A stretch of DNA of 64,000 nucleotides, taken from positions 62,405,183-62,469,182 of the forward strand of contig CM036225.1 of assembly GCA_020631735.1 (NCBI GenBank). The letters are read 5' to 3'. Positions 29,507-39,384 of the stretch are shown piece by piece. Position numbers and translations under genes: made by a program. This DNA is from Saccharum officinarum. Taxonomy: Eukaryota > Streptophyta > Magnoliopsida > Poales > Poaceae. The notes under the pieces were generated by a model. The model worked only from the letters and a program-made list of their open reading frames with translations, was not told where the DNA came from and ran no database searches. Positions within the stretch are counted from its first letter, which is position 1. Every line of letters starts with the position of its first letter.

Positions 29507-31696
29507 TTAATGTCTTTTAGGTACCCATACTTGCTTGGGTCCTTGGAGGTTAGTCACTAAGCTCTTTGGTACCCAAATGGCCTTCTTCTTTGGGCCCACA
29601 ATTGGTGTACCAACAAACCTAGCATGCACACCTTTCTCACCCTTGGTAAGTATATAACAAGAATCAAAATGAATGTAAGGTATATTAGCATTTTTCTTGT
29701 TCTTGTTCATTTTATTGCAATTAATCTCTAGATGCCCAACTTGCTTGCATCTATTGCAATAACGACCATTGCCCTTCACAAAGCAAGGCTTTGGAGTAGC
29801 AAAGGCCGCCTTGCCCTTCTTGGGAGTATAGCCCAATCCCTCTTTGTTAAGAAAGAACCTTTGGCTACCCAAGCATTTTAGCAAGCGGGCATCCCCACCA
29901 TAGGCGTTGCCTAATGCGCAGGTGAGATCATCCACCTCTCTCTTGAGAGTCTCAACCACAAGTGATGAATCACTAGTAGTAGAGGTAGAGTTGGTTGTGG
30001 TGGATGATGATGAGCTACATGAAGCATTAGTAGGACCAACAAATAGAGAATCATCAATAATATCACATGTTAGTCCAATATCACAAGTGACAATCACTTG
30101 CTCCTCCTTAGCTTCCTTCATGAGCTTCTCCAACTTGAGGTCCTTCTCCTTGATGAGCTCAAGTAGAGAGGAGTGGGCTTCCTTAAGCCTAGTGTGAGCA
30201 ACTTCAAGGTCCTCGTGGTCTTCCTTTAGACACTCACGAGAGGCCTCTAGCTCATTAAAGGATTTCCTAAGAGCTTTGAGCTCTTGTTCAATTCCTTTGC
30301 ACTCCTTACTCTTTTTGAGAGCAACAAGCTCCTCCATCAAGGCATCATTTTCATTGCACTTAGCAATGAGCTCTTGTTCCAAGATTTTGCACTTCTTGGT
30401 TGTCCTCTTGTAGCCCTTGCTCATTTGATCTATTACGCCCAATAGATCATCCTTGGAGTAGTCCTCATCCTCCTCATCATCACTCCTACAATCATCACTA
30501 GCACAAGAATCATCATCACTATCATCATATTTTACCTTAGTAGGCTTGGCCATAAGGCATGTCGATGTAGTGTCGAAGATGGATGGCTTGTTGGAGAGGG
30601 CGATGTTTGCAATGGCTCGCCGAGTGATCCTCTCATCATCACTAGAGCTTGCATCATCATCACTATCGGAGTTGTCACTATCCCAAGTGACTACATAACC
30701 ACCACCCTTCTTCTTCTTGTTGAAAGTGAAGCTCTTCTTTGCTTTCTTCTCATTCTCTTTCTTATCCTTCTTGTTCTTCTTGAGCTTCAAGTCCCCATTA
30801 TGAAATCTCTTATCTTCATAGGGGCAATCCACCACTATGTGATTGGGGCTATTGCAATTGTAGCAAAGGGTCTTTGCCTTTATAGTGTCTCTCCTCTTCC
30901 TTGCCCCATATCCTCTCTTCTTCATGAACCTTCCCATCTTGTGCACAAGGAGGGCCATGGTCTCATCATCGAATGGATCATCATCATCACTCTCCACCTT
31001 GCTCTTGCCCTTAGAGGATGAAGCCTTGAATGCAATGGGCTTCTCTTGCTTGACCTTGGTCTCTTTCTTCTCTTCTACCTCATCTTCATCATCATTGTAT
31101 TGGGCATCGGTCATTATATCTCCAAGCACATTGGTTGGTTTGACCTTGTCCAATCCCTCTCTAAAGATCATTCTTCTCAAGGTGGCAAACTTCTTGGGTA
31201 AGCACATCAAGAACTTGTGTGAGAAGTCCTTGTCCTCAACCTTCTCTCCAAGCCCCTTGAGATCATTGACAATGACTTGGAGCCTATAGAACATCTCCGG
31301 GATGGATTCATCATCCTTCATCTTGAAAGTGGAGAACTTGTCCTTGAGCATATATAGCTTGGCACTTTTTACCGTTGGAGTGCCTTCATATGTTTCTTCA
31401 AGCCTTATCCAAAGCTCATTTGCCTTTTCAAGATCTTTGACTTGCTCAAATACTTTGTCATCAATGGCACGGTAGATTATGTCAAGTGCCGCCGTGTTGC
31501 ATTGCTTGTTGATGCGGTCATTTGGAGTGAGATTTTCTTCATCAAGAATGATGTATCCTTCTTTTGTCACATCCCAAACCTTCTCATGTTTATTGCCTAG
31601 ATATTGCTTCATCTTCCTTTTCCAATGATCAAAGGAAGAGACGCCATCAAAGAATGGAGGCTTGCCATTAACATGATTGAACATAACTTGAGCCAT
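29507..31696 (-). CDS. Copia Gag (SIRE type), 729 aa
   Basis: Starts MAQVMFNHVNGKPPFFDG. The N-terminal ~230 residues form the Copia capsid domain (FDHWKRKMKQYLG, LWIRLEETYEGT). A first zinc knuckle lies at about residue 279 (CYNCNSPNHIVVDC) and a second at about 646 (CNRCKQVGHLEINC). Between them are Lys-rich and Asp/Ser-rich stretches and a long coiled coil (about 430-540). Gag forms the particle that packages element RNA. The large size with an extended, coiled-coil middle is normal for SIRE elements. The frame is intact and ends in KRH-stop. Confidence 0.9.
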   Translation of the reverse strand: MAQVMFNHVNGKPPFFDGVSSFDHWKRKMKQYLGNKHEKVWDVTKEGYIILDEENLTPNDRINKQCNTAALDIIYRAIDDKVFEQVKDLEKANELWIRLEETYEGTPTVKSAKLYMLKDKFSTFKMKDDESIPEMFYRLQVIVNDLKGLGEKVEDKDFSHKFLMCLPKKFATLRRMIFREGLDKVKPTNVLGDIMTDAQYNDDEDEVEEKKETKVKQEKPIAFKASSSKGKSKVESDDDDPFDDETMALLVHKMGRFMKKRGYGARKRRDTIKAKTLCYNCNSPNHIVVDCPYEDKRFHNGDLKLKKNKKDKKENEKKAKKSFTFNKKKKGGGYVVTWDSDNSDSDDDASSSDDERITRRAIANIALSNKPSIFDTTSTCLMAKPTKVKYDDSDDDSCASDDCRSDDEEDEDYSKDDLLGVIDQMSKGYKRTTKKCKILEQELIAKCNENDALMEELVALKKSKECKGIEQELKALRKSFNELEASRECLKEDHEDLEVAHTRLKEAHSSLLELIKEKDLKLEKLMKEAKEEQVIVTCDIGLTCDIIDDSLFVGPTNASCSSSSSTTTNSTSTTSDSSLVVETLKREVDDLTCALGNAYGGDARLLKCLGSQRFFLNKEGLGYTPKKGKAAFATPKPCFVKGNGRYCNRCKQVGHLEINCNKMNKNKKNANIPYIHFDSCYILTKGEKGVHARFVGTPIVGPKKKAIWVPKSLVTNLQGPKQVWVPKRH

Positions 31697-31738
31697 CTTA
31701 CACCGAGGTTGTTAAGCCTTACAAACGGTGACCACGAC

Positions 31739-31750
31739 TCCGATACCACT
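31739..31750 (-). promoter_or_regulatory. Primer-binding site of the Copia element
   Basis: The minus strand reads AGTGGTATCGGA directly after the LTR end CCTTTCA, matching the initiator-Met tRNA primer site TGGTATC with one change. Confidence 0.8.
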
Positions 31751-32554
31751 TGAAAGGTCTAGATGGCTAGAGGGGGGTGAATGGCCTTTTAAAACTTTCT
31801 ACAAAGACAAGCTAAACAAGTTTATCAATATAACAACTAGCGAGATGCGAGTTTTACTTAGCCTACGGGGTGTTTGCAAGCCACCTATCCAATTCACAAT
31901 TCTAGTATTTGCACTCAACCGCACAAGATAAACCGAGAAGGTAACTACAACTACAACTAGCAAGCTACACAAAGGAGCTACTAAAGCAAAGCTAACTAGC
32001 TAGCAAAGATAACTAAGAAAGTAATGCGAGGTTGAGTTAGGAGGGTATCACCGAGGGGCGAAGAATTGAGCCAACCAATTAATATGATCAAGAGATGAAT
32101 GCCAAGATAACCGAACACCGGGATCAATCAATCACAATATGAAAGTGATGACACGAAGATTTATCCCGAGGTTCACGTGCTTGCCGGCACGCTAGTCCCC
32201 GTTGTGTCCCTCTTCACCACGTGGTTCGGTGGCTAATCGGTCTCACACTGAGCCTCTCAAAAGGCGCCACAAGAACCTACCAAATGGCAAGAGGTTGCAA
32301 TGACACGAGCAATATACTAATGTTGCCTTTGGCGCTTCGCCGAGGTAGGCACAAACCCCTCACAATCACCGGAGGTGGCCAAGAACAAACACCAACTCTT
32401 GCCAACGCCTCCAAGCTGCTCCAAGCCGTCTAGGTGGCGGCAACCACCAAGAGAAACAAGAATCCCGCAGGAAATCAACCACCAAGTGCCAACTAGATGC
32501 TATCTCACAATGCAAATGCACTTGGATCACTCAATCTCACTTCGAATATGCAAA
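31751..32554 (-). repeat. Copia 5' LTR, 804 bp remnant without promoter
   Basis: Near-identical to 23103-23906 with about six substitutions. It stops at CTTCGAATATGCAAA, where TGTAACACCC of element B begins. The lost part would include the GACCGGACGCG array and the TATA-like box, so this copy cannot start transcription normally. Confidence 0.9.
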
Positions 32555-35323
32555 TGTAACACCCTAAAAAAATTTTGAAAAGAAGAAAAATAGGAAAAAA
32601 CATGATTTTTATATTTATTTTTGTGAAGCATGCAAATTTAGAATAAGAATAATTTTTATAAATTTAAAAATCAAATATAAGAGTAGAAACATGCTTGTGC
32701 ACTCATGCTGTTGCATTTAAATTTTTGAGATGAGTGGTTTGATTTAAATTCAAATTTGGATTTGAAAATCTTGTGAAAATTCACTTTGAAAAATTGAAAA
32801 AAAAAGAAAAGTCGGCTTATTCGGATTTTGGCCCAACACAGCCGCAGCCCGCCGTCTCGGCCTGCTCAGCATGCGGCCCGCTTCTCTTCACCGCGGCCTC
32901 CTTCTCCTCCTGGGCCGAGCCCAAGCCGCAGTAGCCGGCCCAACTCGCGCGCGCGCTCGCGTTCCGCAGCGGCCGCGTCTCCCGCCTGAGTCGCTGACTT
33001 GTGGGTCCCGCCTGTCATTGACACTTTCACCTTTCCTTTCTTCTTCCTCCGGCCGAACGCAGCTTCCCTTTTCTTCTCCGATTCGGTGAATCAAATCCAC
33101 CGCGTATCTTCGTTCCTTCCTTACTTAGCGACGTCTCCGGACTATAAAAACGGAGCCCCGCATGATTCCGCCCTCATCCCGTCTCATCGGTAGCCGATTT
33201 GGTGCTCGGGAGCTAGGTCACCGCGAGCACGAGATCCACCGTCCGCCCCTCAAAGCCGCACGCGCTCCTTGCTTCATCCTCGGCCACGATTCTGCCCTAG
33301 GTGAGTTCGCGTTGAAGTTATCTACCTGCCGGTACCTTTGCTTTGCGATTTCGTGCACCACAGAGCGAGATAGGCTCCACCCGGCCATGGCGCCGCCGCG
33401 GGAAGCTCGCCGTCGGCTGATTCCGACCGGAGCGCCGCCGGTTACCTCTTCGATCCGATCTGGACCGTCCGATCTAAATCCAACGGCTAGAATTAGAAGA
33501 TACCGGTTCGTTTGTAAAATTGTAAAAGAGTCCCTGTGATTTTTAAATATAGAACCCGCAGTCCTAAAACGTAAAGCTCAGAGTACGCTTTGATCGGTTG
33601 AAAATGTATTTCGTCTCGGTAAATGAAAAATACGCTTTCTGATATTTACAGTTTTGCCATTCAGATTGTTTTAGTTGTAGAATTTTTGTTTTAGCTCCGA
33701 TTTGATCCATTCAAATTGCGTTAGATTCATATTTGCGAGCTCTACATGATGATAGAACTGTACAGTAGGTTTGAGATAATTTATTTTCAAGTTTATATTA
33801 AAGTATTTATTTTTCTATAGGAAATCTTTGGAAATTCATAACTTTGTCGTTTTAGATCCGATTTTCGTGATCTTCGCGTCTGTGTGATCCTAGCAAGTTG
33901 TAGATTCATTTTAAAGACTTTTTATTTTATTTTCTTACTGTTGGTGTATTGTTCTAATTATAGTCTTGTTTGTCTATGCATGATTGCCTCTAGATGTGTG
34001 TTGTTGATAATGGTTGATCGAGTATAGACGGTGAGAAATTCGTTGGAGATCAAGAGCTTTACTACGAGCAAGATCTTCAGGACCAATTTGAGCAAGGCAA
34101 GTATAGCATGGGATTATCCTTGTTGTCCTATTCACCATATGCAATTAATATCATTATGCATTTAATTCCTTGTTAAGGATGACTTAGCGATTGATCCTTT
34201 ACCTTGGTACCCATTATATTGCATTGAGTAGTTTGGCTAGTGTTTAAACATGGACTATGATCATGTAATTTGACTAATGGAATATGCAATAAACATTAAA
34301 AGATGATTTTATTACTGTTTAAGGGTACTAGAGCATGGGGTTACTTTTGTGCTCTTGTTACTCTCCATAAGGACTCATCTATAAGCGACAATCCGGGATT
34401 TACAGTACAACTGTGGGGGCTATATGGCTCTGGCTTTAGTCATATAGAAGGACCTTTTCTAGCTTGTTAGAGGTATTCCTTTATGGCGTAAGAATGGCTT
34501 GACGAATCGGGTATAGTGCGGCCTCTGTCCTCATGTGTATAGGCTGCGTGTTATTGTGCCATCAGGAAGGGGGCTCTACATCTGTTTGTCGAGTGAAATC
34601 TAATGACCCTAACTTGTTAGACGAACCTTCGAAAGACTTCATAGTGTTTACCCTGCCTGCTCACCTTGGTAGTGTTTTGGGAGTAATTAACCCGGGCATT
34701 TGGGTAACACGACTCACAGTGAAAGTGTACAACCTCTGCAGAGTGTAAAACTGTTATAACAGCCGTGCTCACGGTCACGAGTGGCCTTGGACCCTTATGG
34801 AATAGTTGAATAATTGTTTATGATTATGTTTTTGTTATTCATTAATCATTTCACATGGATCATATGTTTAATGTTTATATTGAGACATTTTGATGCTATT
34901 GTTATGCTAAAATCATGCTAACTAAAAGCTACATGCTGATAAACCAATGAATATGCCTTTTTGAGCCTCATGAACCCCATGTTACACTTGTTGAGTACGA
35001 GATGTACTTACGCTTGTTTATTTCTTTTACTTGGATAAAAATCCCGGATGGGTAACAGATGGAGGTAATAGTGACTACTACGCCTACTTCCCTGAAGATT
35101 ACTAGTCTTGCTGTCAACCAGTCAATGTACCTGTGACTGGAGCTACCACGAGAGATTTTTATTTATACTTCCGCTACGTTTGTGTTAAGACTATGTGTTT
35201 AAATATCGTGATGTAATAACATTTGTGATGATACTTCTGTTATAATTTGTGAACTTATGTGTGATTGATCTCTGGGCGCACATAAGTGTATGCATTCCAT
35301 TTGGTCGATAAATGGGTGTGACA
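32555..35323 (+). repeat. Element B 5' LTR, 2.77 kb
   Basis: Runs from TGTAACACCC to GGGTGTGACA and is followed after three bases by a primer-binding site. Its U3 has a GC-rich block (32830-33470) with a TATA-like box. It shows no extended similarity to the 3' LTR of the same element. Confidence 0.85.
33143..33150 (+). promoter_or_regulatory. TATA-like box in the element B 5' LTR
   Basis: TATAAAAA in a GC-rich context (CCGGAC before, CGGAGCCCC after) about 590 bp into the LTR is a good plant core promoter candidate; transcription would start near 33175. Confidence 0.65.
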
Positions 35324-35326
35324 AAT

Positions 35327-35338
35327 TGGTATCAGAGC
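35327..35338 (+). promoter_or_regulatory. Primer-binding site of element B (initiator tRNA-Met)
   Basis: TGGTATCAGAGC, a perfect match to the plant initiator-Met primer site, three bases after the LTR end. Confidence 0.9.
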
Positions 35339-35512
35339 TCTTGTTGACTGTAGGACGTAAGCCTAGCTAAGAATGGTCGATTTAGTATCATCTTTACACT
35401 ATTTTTATGCTCACTATCCTGCTCTTGTTATTTGATAAATTTTTATGCTTCTTATGTCACATTCTATTACGAAATTTTGCCTCTATTCTAACTTCATCTA
35501 AAAATTCTGTAG

Positions 35513-36367
35513 ATGGCCCGTGACCGTAAGACTGCCCGCATTAGCTCTGGAGGATACTACCCACCTCGTGCTCTGCATGTAACTGAAGAGCCACAAGAGC
35601 CAGAACCTCAGGAACAGGAGCAGACTCCTGTAGCACCAGTCCAAGCACCAGCACCTCCCCAGGAAGAGCCTGAGCCTGAAGAAGATCCAGAAATCGTCAA
35701 GATTGAAGATGATGAAGAGGAAGCTAATGAAGGAGTACAACCCCCGCCTCCATCATATGAAGCTCCCGAAGATATGCCACCTGCTCCAATGGGGTGGACT
35801 GTGAGGATCTACCACAGGAATGGAGGGAATGCTGTCTCTCATCTTCGCCTGGTGGGGATGCTCACTGATTACTTCGCTGATTGGCATCCAGCTGTGGAGT
35901 ACGTCTGCTGGGAGTACACTCATCCACTGGAGGACACGTACTGGAAGGCAAGGGCAAGCATCTTTGCCCATAAGGAAGACAAGGGAGCATATCAGCTGGA
36001 CAGGATGTTCTCTCACGTGGGACATCGAGCTACTATAGAGGATAGCATTGAAGATGCTGCTTTTGAAGCATGTATGGGTCTCCGCTATCTTCGCTTTAAC
36101 CTTATGAAGCATGACATTTATCGCTTCTTTCCTCGTGCACACCCCGAACTTGGATGGGCTATGACAGATCCAGTGCAGCTAGAGCCACTACCTCGGGTGA
36201 TGGTGGACTTTGTCTATGATATGATGGATAGGAAGCTGCAGCTAGAAGAGATGGTGAAGGCACAAGGGAAGACTATCAAGAGGTGCCAAGCAACCATTGA
36301 TGAGTTCCGAGCAAACCAAGGCATGCCCAAGATTTATGAGACATTAGAGCATGAGCCACTTCCTTAG
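35513..36367 (+). CDS. Extra ORF of Ty3 element B with degenerate H3-like N-terminus, 284 aa
   Basis: The start M-ARDRKTARISSGG aligned to the H3 tail keeps A1, R2, T6, A7, R8, S10, G12, G13, P16 and L20 (10 of 20), but K4 is Arg and K9 is Ile. Residues about 25-90 are Pro-, Glu- and Gln-rich and acidic. From about 95 there is a compact-looking segment with conserved-type Trp and aromatic residues (MGWTVRIYHRNGG, DWHPAVEYVCWEYTHPLEDTYW) and a C-terminal helical part (KLQLEEMVKAQGKTIKRC). The ATG follows a splice acceptor-like AAAAATTCTGTAG. The position between primer site and gag matches the ORF in element A, but beyond the first 20 residues I see no similarity. Function unknown. Confidence 0.7.
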   Translation: MARDRKTARISSGGYYPPRALHVTEEPQEPEPQEQEQTPVAPVQAPAPPQEEPEPEEDPEIVKIEDDEEEANEGVQPPPPSYEAPEDMPPAPMGWTVRIYHRNGGNAVSHLRLVGMLTDYFADWHPAVEYVCWEYTHPLEDTYWKARASIFAHKEDKGAYQLDRMFSHVGHRATIEDSIEDAAFEACMGLRYLRFNLMKHDIYRFFPRAHPELGWAMTDPVQLEPLPRVMVDFVYDMMDRKLQLEEMVKAQGKTIKRCQATIDEFRANQGMPKIYETLEHEPLP

Positions 36368-37059
36368 GAAGTAGGAGTCCTTTATGTAATAAGAACGTTC
36401 TTAGTAACGTCAGTTGAGTCAGTCGAGTCTGTCGTGTGGTTTGAACCTTGGTGTGCTAGTTGCTTTATTATTATGCTTATGTGTGAGTTGGATCTTTGTT
36501 TGAGTGTCGGGACTTGTAGGCATGTCTACAAGTTCCATTCTTAAGAATAATAAGATTAATAGTCAAGGAATAATAGTTGGGTTTGATATTATCACGTTTC
36601 TGTCCTTACTGTTCTCTGGAGCAGTCTTCAATGTTTCTGCTATAGTTTAAAAACGGTTCGTGCAACATTTATGAAATTTTTATGAGAGAAACTAGACTCA
36701 AGCATCTTTCCAATGCCACTGGAATCACCTTTTTATCTGATCTGGTTCGAGAGATATAATTTTTACAAGTTAAAGTTTCTGTATAGTCTGGAATCTGGAA
36801 CAGTTTCTGTTACGCCTTATTTTTCATAGACTTAACGACAGAATTTGATCTTGAGGTCCGAATAGAAATTGTGGATAATTTCATAAGCTTTCCAACCATA
36901 TAAGGCACGCCTCTTTTGGATTTCTGTAACTCGAGATATGATTGAAATACTGAACTGTCAACATTGCTACTCGTCCAGAAAATTTTCAGATCTCCTTCTT
37001 AATCTTATAAGTGGTTGAAATCATGGAATTCTTAAAGTTTGCATGTTTATGGGTGGCAG

Positions 37060-39384
37060 ATGGCCGGAAGAGGAAGAGGCAGAGGTCGTGGAAACATTCC
37101 CCCAAATCCACCACCACCACCGCCACCAACTATCGAGCAACTGTTGGCGGTACAGACGCAGTTGATGCAGCAACTAGTGCAAAATCAGCAAAATCAGCCA
37201 GTTGCTGGGGCTCAACCACGTGATAAGCGTGGTGAGTTTTTGAAGGGTCGTCCCCCAGTGTTCACACATGCTGCTGACCCTTTGGAGGCTGATGATTGGC
37301 TACGTGCTGTGGAGAAACAACTCACTATTGCCCAATGTGATGACCGACAGAAGGTGTTGTTCGCTTCTGGGCAACTTCAAGGAGAAGCTCAGGATTGGTG
37401 GGAGTCATATGAGTATGGTCGTCCTGCCAATGCTCCTGCAGTCACCTGGCAGGAGTTTAGGGAGAACTTCAGGGCATATCATATACCTGAAGGAATGATA
37501 GAGTTGAAGGCGGAGGAATTCAGGAACCTGACCCAAGGGTCAATGACTGTAGCTGAGTACCGTGACAAGTTTGCTCAATTGTCACGATATGCTCCACATG
37601 AGGTGGCCAATGACAATGATAAGCAGCGCCGCTTTTTGAAGGGATTATATGATGGACTACAGTTGCAGTTGATGTCCAATACCTACCCTAATTTTCAGAC
37701 GCTTGTAAACCGCGCTATCGTGGTGGATAGCAAGCGCAAGGAAATGGATGCAAAGAGGAAGAGGTTACAGGGACAAGCCTCTAATAGCAACACCCGTCTG
37801 CGTACTGGTTTTCAGCAGAATACTCAGCAGAGGCCTCTCTCTGGACAGTGGAATCGTGGTCAGGTCCCATTCCGTGGACAGTTTCCGCAACGTCCCCCAT
37901 TCCAGCCACAGAATAGCAACCAACGTCCACCGCAGCAGAATGGAAATCAAGCACAGCGTCAGGGTCCTTCCAATAACACTCCTATGAAGACCAGTGCTCC
38001 CAATACTCCCAACAAGTGTTTCCGATGTGGAAAAGAAGGTCACTTGTCTTACAATTGCCCGGAGAAGCTTAACCAGCAGACTCCCCAGAGACAGAGCAGC
38101 CACCAGAAGACCGCACCTAACTCAGGAAGGGTGAATCACTTGTCCCAGGAAACTGCAGTGGAGGAGCCAGAAGTTATGCTTGGTACGTTCGATGTTCACT
38201 CTACTCCCGCCACTGTACTTTTTGATTCTGGAGCATCACATTCTTTCATATCGCAATCGTTTGTTAGAATACATAGAATCCATTTATGTGCCATGAAGAA
38301 CCCTATCTTAGTAAACTCACCTGGTGGAAGCATGCCAGCATCTTATCGCTGTCTTCCGATTAGTCTCAACTTAAGGGGGGTAGAGTTTACAGTTAGCCCG
38401 ATAGTATTGAGAACAGCTGGGATTGATCTTATATTGGGAATGGATTGGATGATGCAACAACAAGCAGAGATTCAGTGTAAGGATAAATCAGTTGTACTGA
38501 CAACACCAAAGGGTGATAGAATCAGGGTTGAAGTAAAAGTGCAAAAACAAGAGACTGCTACAGTGAACCAGCTCAATGATGGTGCCAACCAGGAAGATCC
38601 AGTTGTGGAGGAGTTTCCAGATGTGTTTCCAGAGGAATTGCCAGGTATGCCACCAGACCGTGACATTGAATTTATTATTGAATTATTACCTGGAACTGCA
38701 CCTATAGCTAAGCGTCCATATAGAATGGGAGTAAATGAATTAGAAGAACTTAAGAAACAAATTAAGGAGTTGCAGGATAAGGGTTTTATTCGTCCTAGTT
38801 CTTCACCATGGGGAGCACCAGTGATTTTTGTGGATAAGAAAGATGGAACTCAGAGGATGTGTGTAGATTATCGGTCTCTTAATGAGGTTACTATTAAGAA
38901 CAAGTACCCATTGCCTAGGATTGATGACCTGTTTGATCAGTTGAGAGGAGCTTGTGTATTTTCCAAGATTGATCTTCGTTCTGGGTATCATCAGTTGAAG
39001 ATTCGTGCTAGTGATATACCAAAGACAGCTTTTACTACTCGGTATGGGTTGTATGAGTATACGGTGATGTCTTTTGGTTTGACTAATGCCCCTGCATACT
39101 TCATGTACTTAATGAATAAGGTGTTCATGGAATATCTGGATAAGTTTGTAGTGGTATTTATCGATGATATTCTAGTATTTTCCAAGACTGAGGAAGAACA
39201 TGCGGAACATTTGAGGTTGGTCTTGCAGAAGCTCAGAGAACACCAACTATATGCAAAGAGGAGTAAATGTGAGTTTTGGTTGAAGGAAGTTTCTTTTCTG
39301 GGTCATATTGTCTCTAATGGAGGAATATCAGTAGATCCTGGTAAGGTGAAAGATGTATTGAATTGGAAACCTCCATCAATGTGA
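37060..39384 (+). CDS. Element B Gag-protease-RT, 774 aa, ends at a frame break
   Basis: Starts [11 protein letters not shown] after GGGTGGCAG. The Gag domain ([47 protein letters not shown]) is followed by a Gln/Asn/Pro-rich linker. A CCHC knuckle lies at residue 320 ([14 protein letters not shown]), the protease [10 protein letters not shown] has its Asp at residue 389, and RT has the catalytic FIDDILVFS with its first Asp at residue 702. Gag, protease and RT are in one frame, as is usual for chromoviruses. It runs out at KPPSM-stop because one base is missing near 39378. The active-site residues are all present. Confidence 0.9.
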   Translation: MAGRGRGRGRGNIPPNPPPPPPPTIEQLLAVQTQLMQQLVQNQQNQPVAGAQPRDKRGEFLKGRPPVFTHAADPLEADDWLRAVEKQLTIAQCDDRQKVLFASGQLQGEAQDWWESYEYGRPANAPAVTWQEFRENFRAYHIPEGMIELKAEEFRNLTQGSMTVAEYRDKFAQLSRYAPHEVANDNDKQRRFLKGLYDGLQLQLMSNTYPNFQTLVNRAIVVDSKRKEMDAKRKRLQGQASNSNTRLRTGFQQNTQQRPLSGQWNRGQVPFRGQFPQRPPFQPQNSNQRPPQQNGNQAQRQGPSNNTPMKTSAPNTPNKCFRCGKEGHLSYNCPEKLNQQTPQRQSSHQKTAPNSGRVNHLSQETAVEEPEVMLGTFDVHSTPATVLFDSGASHSFISQSFVRIHRIHLCAMKNPILVNSPGGSMPASYRCLPISLNLRGVEFTVSPIVLRTAGIDLILGMDWMMQQQAEIQCKDKSVVLTTPKGDRIRVEVKVQKQETATVNQLNDGANQEDPVVEEFPDVFPEELPGMPPDRDIEFIIELLPGTAPIAKRPYRMGVNELEELKKQIKELQDKGFIRPSSSPWGAPVIFVDKKDGTQRMCVDYRSLNEVTIKNKYPLPRIDDLFDQLRGACVFSKIDLRSGYHQLKIRASDIPKTAFTTRYGLYEYTVMSFGLTNAPAYFMYLMNKVFMEYLDKFVVVFIDDILVFSKTEEEHAEHLRLVLQKLREHQLYAKRSKCEFWLKEVSFLGHIVSNGGISVDPGKVKDVLNWKPPSM

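Larger units (their letters stand above)
23103..32554 (-). mobile_element. SIRE/Opie-type Ty1-Copia retrotransposon, intact ORFs, truncated 5' LTR
   Basis: Minus-strand element with 3' LTR at 23103-25103, pol at 26252-29464, gag at 29507-31696, primer site at 31739-31750 and 804 bp of the 5' LTR at 31751-32554. Pol has the Ty1-Copia order (integrase before RT). The large gag with two zinc knuckles and acidic and Lys-rich tracts, and the LTR ends TGAAAG and CTTTCA, fit the SIRE/Maximus lineage. Over the shared 804 bp I count about six differences between the LTRs, so the insertion is recent. The 5' LTR is cut at 32554 by the start of element B, and no target duplication can be seen. Confidence 0.9.
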
